From Eubacteriales bacterium (GTDB lineage Bacteria; Bacillota; Clostridia; Oscillospirales; Oscillospiraceae), in assembly GCA_030529655.1 (NCBI GenBank), contig JAUMWJ010000008.1:1-53629 (forward strand): a stretch of 53,629 nucleotides of DNA. The letters run 5' to 3'. Each line of letters starts with the position of its first letter. Position 1 is the first letter of the stretch. The position numbers and the translations under genes were made by a program. Of the stretch, positions 49,509-53,629 are shown piece after piece. The notes beneath the pieces are model-generated. The model was given only the letters and a program-made list of their open reading frames with translations. It searched no databases and was not told the origin of the DNA.

Positions 49509-50309
49509 ATGAACCATAATAAATTCCTTTTGCTAAGATTATTGATTTTAAGAACGGTACTAACCGTTCTTTTGTTGGCAATTGGTTTTGGTGTCGCATA
49601 TGCAGTAGCTAACATTCCCGCTTTTAATAATTTATTATTGCCGTTTATTATTTCATCCGTAGCAGGGATTATAGTTTTGTTTCTACTGTTCGGAAGAATA
49701 TATTGCGGCTTTTTCTGTCCGTTGGGATTGCTAAATGACTTTGTTTGGCAGATGACATCAAGATTACATTTACCCAAACTGTCTCGCAACGAAAAATTCA
49801 TGAAAAAAGTACGAATAGTGAGAAGAATTAATGTTGTTCTGTTTATTCTCACTATTATTTCATTGATTGGAATTGCAATGCTCTTTCCTGAATTATTAAG
49901 TAACATCCACATTACCACGTTTGAAATAGTTACTGTTGTGGTATTCTTTGTCATTGTTGCTTCATTTGCCAGAAGACTTTTTTGCAATGTCTGTCCTTTT
50001 GGAATTTTTATCGGCTTTTTTGAAAAGCTAAATATTGTTAAACTCAAAAAAGACTGCAGTGCATGCACTATGTGCGGTGCGTGTTATGAAGCGTGCCCTA
50101 TGCGAATAAAGTCTGTATATACGGAACAGGAAAAATCCGACGTTTCAAATAAGCAATGCATTTATTGCGGTGAATGTATTAAGAAATGTCAGGAGGATGA
50201 CGCATTATACATAACTGTTTGCGGCAAAAAAATATACAAATCCTCAAAAGAAGACTTTATGAACAATCAATTTTCGGATGTTACTCTCAAACGCAAGGAT
50301 AAAGAATAA
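49509..50309 (+). CDS. Polytopic membrane ferredoxin protein (NapH/RdxA-like)
   Basis: 266 residues. About five membrane segments (LLILRTVLTVLLLAIGFGVA, LLPFIISSVAGIIVLFLLFG, VVLFILTIISLIGIAMLFPE, FEIVTVVVFFVIVASFA) carry two CxxxCP motifs, RIYCGFFCPLG and LFCNVCPFG, as in NapH/RdxA/NosR proteins. The cytoplasmic tail has two 4Fe-4S ferredoxin motifs, CSACTMCGACYEACPM and CIYCGECIKKC. Such proteins move electrons between the membrane pool and soluble or periplasmic reductases. Its stop is one base before the dehydratase-subunit start, suggesting it is a dedicated electron donor to that system. Confidence 0.88.
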   Translation: MNHNKFLLLRLLILRTVLTVLLLAIGFGVAYAVANIPAFNNLLLPFIISSVAGIIVLFLLFGRIYCGFFCPLGLLNDFVWQMTSRLHLPKLSRNEKFMKKVRIVRRINVVLFILTIISLIGIAMLFPELLSNIHITTFEIVTVVVFFVIVASFARRLFCNVCPFGIFIGFFEKLNIVKLKKDCSACTMCGACYEACPMRIKSVYTEQEKSDVSNKQCIYCGECIKKCQEDDALYITVCGKKIYKSSKEDFMNNQFSDVTLKRKDKE

Positions 50310-50310
50310 A

Positions 50311-51603
50311 ATGAGTGTTGAAAACTGCAATTCTAAAAATGATAAAGAACGCTACGCAAGATATCATCAGAGATATTTGAATAAGTCCGTTGAAACTGCT
50401 TCAAAGTATTTTCAAAAGCTTGAGGAACTTCCCGGAGAACCTGATGAACTGGCTTATTTCAAAAACATCCTGAGAAAGGTGTTTATTGATAATAAAGTTA
50501 TACGGTATGCTGACAATGAAATATTCGTCGGCTCATTTTGTGCTACAATGCCTGCAGAAATAATCCGTGCAGCCGGTGCAAGACCGATAAAGCTGTGCAG
50601 TAACAGTTTTGTCGGGGCGTATATAGGCGATTATACTATGCCGAGAGATGTATGCCCGTTAGTCAAATCGGTTGTCGGAAATATTACCGGTGAAATAAGC
50701 GAAATGTACAATGCTTGCAGTATGTATATTGTCCCCATATCCTGTGACTGCAAAAAAATGCTTGCAAGTCGGCTTTCGGATGTTAAGCCGACAGTTCCTT
50801 TATATCTTCCACTAAATCGTACCGATGATGACGGAATGGATACATATATCAAAGAGTTGAAAAAAGTGGCAGATAAAATATCGGAAATAACCGGTGTTAA
50901 AGCAACAAGAGAATCACTGGCAAGTCAGATAAAACTGCAAGCAGATGTTCAAAGAGATATTCATGTTTTCTTGAATCTCAAAAATGATACTGACTTTTTG
51001 ATTCGTGGTTCTCACGCATTGACAGTTATGAATTCGTTGGCTTATGATGATATAGCTCATTGGGGCAGTCACCTTAAAAGGCTTAACGAAGAATTGCTTG
51101 AAAAGAAAATCAAAAAAGATTTTCTGACTAAGAAAAAACTGCCGAGAATTCTTCTTGCAGGTTCTCCGATTACTTTTCCTAATATGAAAATTCCCCTTAT
51201 TGTTGAAGAAATGGGCGGAATTATTGCTGCGGATGAAACTTGTCTCGGAGATAAAGGAATCAGTGATTTGGTATCAATATGCGATAATACGGCAAACGGT
51301 TTTTACAGAGCACTGGCTAATAGGTATATCAAACCCTGCTCTTGTCCGATATTTCCCGATAGCGATATTCGTATTCGCAAAATGAAAAAAACAGTTAAGG
51401 ATGCCCATATCGACGGAATTGTTTATCATGTACTTCGAGGCTGTGTTGTATATGATTACGAATTTGAGCAGATTGAAAAGTATTTCAGCGCAAGAGGAAT
51501 TCCCGTAATTCGTTTGGAATGTGATTTCAGTGATGAAGATGTGGAACAGCTTCGTGTTCGTATTGAAGCATTTATTGAAATGCTTGCATTTAAGAAAATT
51601 TGA
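50311..51603 (+). CDS. 2-hydroxyacyl-CoA dehydratase-like subunit (HgdB/FldB/DCCP superfamily), Cys-rich
   Basis: 430 residues of the 2-hydroxyacyl-CoA dehydratase D-component superfamily. Markers are GSFCATMPAEIIRAAGARPI, MPRDVCPLVKSVVG (Cys115), VPISCDCKKML (Cys145, Cys147), PKILLAGSPI-like LPRILLAGSPITFPNMK, and HVLRGCVVYDYEFEQIEKYF (Cys378). The three ligand positions for a 4Fe-4S cluster (115, 145, 378) are all present. Extra Cys (77, 96, 311, 343, 345) raise the alternative of a double-cubane-type reductase. It acts in the cytoplasm and needs the activase encoded next. Substrate unknown; no CoA transferase gene is in view. Confidence 0.87.
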   Translation: MSVENCNSKNDKERYARYHQRYLNKSVETASKYFQKLEELPGEPDELAYFKNILRKVFIDNKVIRYADNEIFVGSFCATMPAEIIRAAGARPIKLCSNSFVGAYIGDYTMPRDVCPLVKSVVGNITGEISEMYNACSMYIVPISCDCKKMLASRLSDVKPTVPLYLPLNRTDDDGMDTYIKELKKVADKISEITGVKATRESLASQIKLQADVQRDIHVFLNLKNDTDFLIRGSHALTVMNSLAYDDIAHWGSHLKRLNEELLEKKIKKDFLTKKKLPRILLAGSPITFPNMKIPLIVEEMGGIIAADETCLGDKGISDLVSICDNTANGFYRALANRYIKPCSCPIFPDSDIRIRKMKKTVKDAHIDGIVYHVLRGCVVYDYEFEQIEKYFSARGIPVIRLECDFSDEDVEQLRVRIEAFIEMLAFKKI

Positions 51604-51619
51604 GAGGAAAATTCAGCTG

Positions 51620-52429
51620 ATGACGAATTTATATTTTGCCGGAATTGATGCCGGCTCCACATATATAAAAGTTGCTTTGATTCAGGGAAACCGTATTATT
51701 GATACTGCTCTTGCAAATTCAGGAATAAATAATTCCGCAATTGCATCAAGTTTGCTGGACACTCTTGCAGAGAAAAATAATATCAAAAGAGAAAATATCG
51801 CTTATACAGTTGCCACGGGATACAGCAGAAAAATTATTGATTCTGCCGATGCTGATGTTTCGGAAATTACTGCTCACGCTTATGGTGCTAAGCTGACTGC
51901 TCCTGTCGATTTTCAGCCGGGAATACTTATTGACATAGGCGGACAGGACAATAAAATCATCTATCTTGATTCTGATTATTCTGTAATGAATTTTTCCATG
52001 AACGATAAATGTGCTGCCGGAACCGGTAAATTTTTGGAAACCTGTGCTCAAATCTTAGAAACCTCTGTCGATAAAATCGGCGAATTATCATTAGAAAGCA
52101 AAGAACCCTGCCAAATTAACAGTACCTGTGTAGTTTTTGCTCAGTCTGAAATTATTTCGCTTATTGCAAGAAAGTATGACAGAAAAGACATTCTTTTCGG
52201 TTTACATTTGTCTATGGCAAGACGAATAATTAAAATGATTCGCCGTAATGAGTCAGTCGGTGACATTATGCTCACCGGCGGCGGTGGACTGAATATCGGT
52301 CTGAAACGTGCTTTTGAAGATGAACTGTTAATGGATGTTTATGTTGCCGATTTTCCGCAGTATAACGGAGCTATCGGTACGGCACGTTTCGCTCAGGAAA
52401 TATTTGCCAAACAAAGGGGTTGCTTATGA
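51620..52429 (+). CDS. ATP-dependent activase of 2-hydroxyacyl-CoA dehydratase/benzoyl-CoA reductase family (HgdC/FldI-like)
   Basis: 269 residues, ASKHA fold. Present are YFAGIDAGSTYIKVALI (phosphate 1), ATGYSRK, LIDIGGQDNKIIYL (phosphate 2), the cluster-ligand motifs NDKCAAGTGKFLE and NSTCVVFAQSEIISLIA (one Cys per monomer; a 4Fe-4S cluster bridges the dimer), and IMLTGGGGLNIGLKRAFE (adenosine). ATP hydrolysis drives a single low-potential electron into the dehydratase or reductase. It lies between the two dehydratase-like subunits, ATG 51620 being 16 bp after the first and overlapping the second by ATGA. Confidence 0.95.
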   Translation: MTNLYFAGIDAGSTYIKVALIQGNRIIDTALANSGINNSAIASSLLDTLAEKNNIKRENIAYTVATGYSRKIIDSADADVSEITAHAYGAKLTAPVDFQPGILIDIGGQDNKIIYLDSDYSVMNFSMNDKCAAGTGKFLETCAQILETSVDKIGELSLESKEPCQINSTCVVFAQSEIISLIARKYDRKDILFGLHLSMARRIIKMIRRNESVGDIMLTGGGGLNIGLKRAFEDELLMDVYVADFPQYNGAIGTARFAQEIFAKQRGCL

Positions 52430-53622
52430 GTAAGGTTAACAAATTTGAGCTTGAATGGCAAAACACTTTACGGATTTTATCCGATAAAAACTCTGATTTT
52501 TCGGAGCTTGACTACTTCCTGAAGCTTGCAGACGATTATTCAAAGTTTCACTTCGGCAACAAGCCGAAAGTAGTGTTGCCCGGACTTTATTTCCCTGACG
52601 AAATCATCAGAGCAATGGGCATTGATTTTTGCTATGTTTGCGGTGGTAGCTATGAAAGCACGTTGTCAGACTGCATCAATCTCCCAAAAGATACAGACGA
52701 TGAAATAAGGTCAATTGTCGGTATCTTAAAAAGCGATAGTCTGAACCTAAACAAGGATGATGTTATTCTCGTTCCTCTTTGTAATGACAATATGAAAAAA
52801 CTCAAAGCACTTGTTGACGATTCAGTTACAGCTATATGCTATGAAGTACCGTCTTGTAAGGAAGATTCGCTTCAGAAAGACAGATTTCTGAACGAGATTG
52901 ACAGAGTAACAAGAGAACTGGAAAAGCATTTCAAGAAAAAACTTTCTTCAAAAATATTAAAAGAACAGTGCGAAATTTCAAAACAGTCGGCGGTTACATT
53001 CTGCAAACTCGAAAAAATGTTCAAGGAAAATAAGTCGGGATTGTCTCCATCAGTTTTTTTGTTTATCGCAAACACTTATCGTATGTGCAAGAATAAGGCT
53101 GAATGGACTTCACATACAGAATGTCTTATTCATCAACTTAGTACAGTGAATAATTCCGACTCCAATTCATATCCGCCGATTATGCTGTTCGGTTCTCAGA
53201 TTTTCGCACCTGATTATAAGACTTTATTTGCTATTGAAGAGAAAAAATTAAGGTTGTTTTCTATTATTCACCCGGATATTGAGCATATCAGGTCATTGCT
53301 GAATATTGATATTAAATCGGTATCAGTTAAGTATCTGGCTAGTATGTATCTCGATTCGGATATTTCTCCGGTATATATCAATAATACCGAATTGAACGAT
53401 CTGGTGATGAACGAAATAAATAGCAATATTATCAAGGGTGTAATTGCGTTTATTATTAAAGGTCAGATTGAACACGATTTCTCATTCAAAACCATTGAAA
53501 AATTAACGGAAAATGTCAAAATCCCTTTAATCAGAATTGAAACGGTATATAGCAGTTACGATATCGAACAAATTTTGCTAAGACTTGAAGCATTCGCTGA
53601 AATGCTTAATATGAGCTGTTGA
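52426..53622 (+). CDS. Second 2-hydroxyacyl-CoA dehydratase-like subunit with an altered cluster site
   Basis: 398 residues, clearly related to the subunit at 50311 (VVLPGLYFPDEIIRAMGIDF, DDVILVPLCNDNMKKLKALV, FIIKGQIEHDFSFKTIEKLT, closing RLEAFAEML). The first two cluster cysteines are conserved in position (Cys83, Cys119), but the third, Cys378 in the partner, is Gln347 here (KGQIEHD). The subunit may therefore carry no cluster or a differently ligated one. ATG 52426 overlaps the activase stop. It ends 7 bp before the window edge, so whether the operon continues cannot be seen. Confidence 0.85.
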   Translation: MSKVNKFELEWQNTLRILSDKNSDFSELDYFLKLADDYSKFHFGNKPKVVLPGLYFPDEIIRAMGIDFCYVCGGSYESTLSDCINLPKDTDDEIRSIVGILKSDSLNLNKDDVILVPLCNDNMKKLKALVDDSVTAICYEVPSCKEDSLQKDRFLNEIDRVTRELEKHFKKKLSSKILKEQCEISKQSAVTFCKLEKMFKENKSGLSPSVFLFIANTYRMCKNKAEWTSHTECLIHQLSTVNNSDSNSYPPIMLFGSQIFAPDYKTLFAIEEKKLRLFSIIHPDIEHIRSLLNIDIKSVSVKYLASMYLDSDISPVYINNTELNDLVMNEINSNIIKGVIAFIIKGQIEHDFSFKTIEKLTENVKIPLIRIETVYSSYDIEQILLRLEAFAEMLNMSC

Positions 53623-53629
53623 TTTTTGA

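Noticed and set aside
1..53629. CRISPR arrays, tRNA, rRNA and insertion sequences
   Set aside because: No regularly spaced direct repeats, cloverleaf-like gene with the conserved T-loop, rRNA segment or transposase was recognised by eye. tRNAscan and Rfam searches would settle small RNAs such as the SRP RNA.

Overview
The window looks like the chromosome of a strictly anaerobic Gram-positive gut Clostridia (Bacillota, probably Oscillospirales/Ruminococcaceae-like). The evidence is the [FeFe]-hydrogenase locus, a ydaO-type c-di-AMP leader, Firmicutes-type ylxM-ffh-rpsP-khpA genes, YabE-like 3D/G5 protein, WalJ/RlmH, DUF1836, and consensus TTGACA/TATAAT promoters with AGGAGG ribosome binding sites. 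This is inferred from gene content; no rRNA or tRNA gene was seen.

Layout. 1-4.9 kb: the 5' end of a 4-alpha-glucanotransferase gene (minus strand), a decayed fragment, an orphan STAS protein with a truncated anti-sigma ATPase relic, an EamA transporter, a large Old Yellow Enzyme type Fe-S flavoprotein and a small membrane protein. 4.9-17.2 kb: a compact, entirely plus-strand phage morphogenesis cassette: zinc-ribbon protein, TerS, TerL, portal, Prp-type protease, scaffold, N4-gp56 family capsid protein, two small head proteins, a tail hub-like protein, two tail-tip/fibre proteins and a peptidoglycan-binding virion protein. No tape measure, tail tube, integrase, repressor, replication or lysis gene is seen, so it looks podovirus-like and either defective or domesticated. 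The scaffold and capsid proteins both begin with a (N/D)LQLFA motif, the expected cleavage signal for the Prp protease encoded just upstream.

17.2-33.3 kb: transglutaminase-like protein, lipid-linked glycan flippase, TetR regulator and Na+/solute symporter (with a striking 48-bp inverted-repeat operator), DUF1836 regulator divergent from an SGNH hydrolase, then a minus-strand block with TIGR04076, pgcA, DUF2007, rlmH, walJ, murA, a DUF1287 protein and a two-gene hydrogenase locus (HydA plus a NuoF-Fe-S/GltD-like fusion). 33.3-48.1 kb: c-di-AMP riboswitch and TrkH, EamA/methionine-gamma-lyase-family/AbrB operon, AGCS symporter, GIY-YIG/Dus/YdcF operon, a 3D/G5 cell-wall protein, and the translation and secretion genes rimM-trmD and ylxM-ffh-rpsP-khpA.

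48.1 kb to the end: composition becomes visibly AT-rich. This island holds small ORFs, a double-glycine-leader peptide whose body is a CW_7 (Cpl-7) cell-wall-binding module, and a tight operon of a VOC-like protein, a polytopic NapH-like ferredoxin protein, two 2-hydroxyacyl-CoA dehydratase-like subunits and their ATP-dependent activase. The operon probably encodes a low-potential ATP-driven reductase or dehydratase with a dedicated membrane electron donor; its substrate cannot be read from the sequence.
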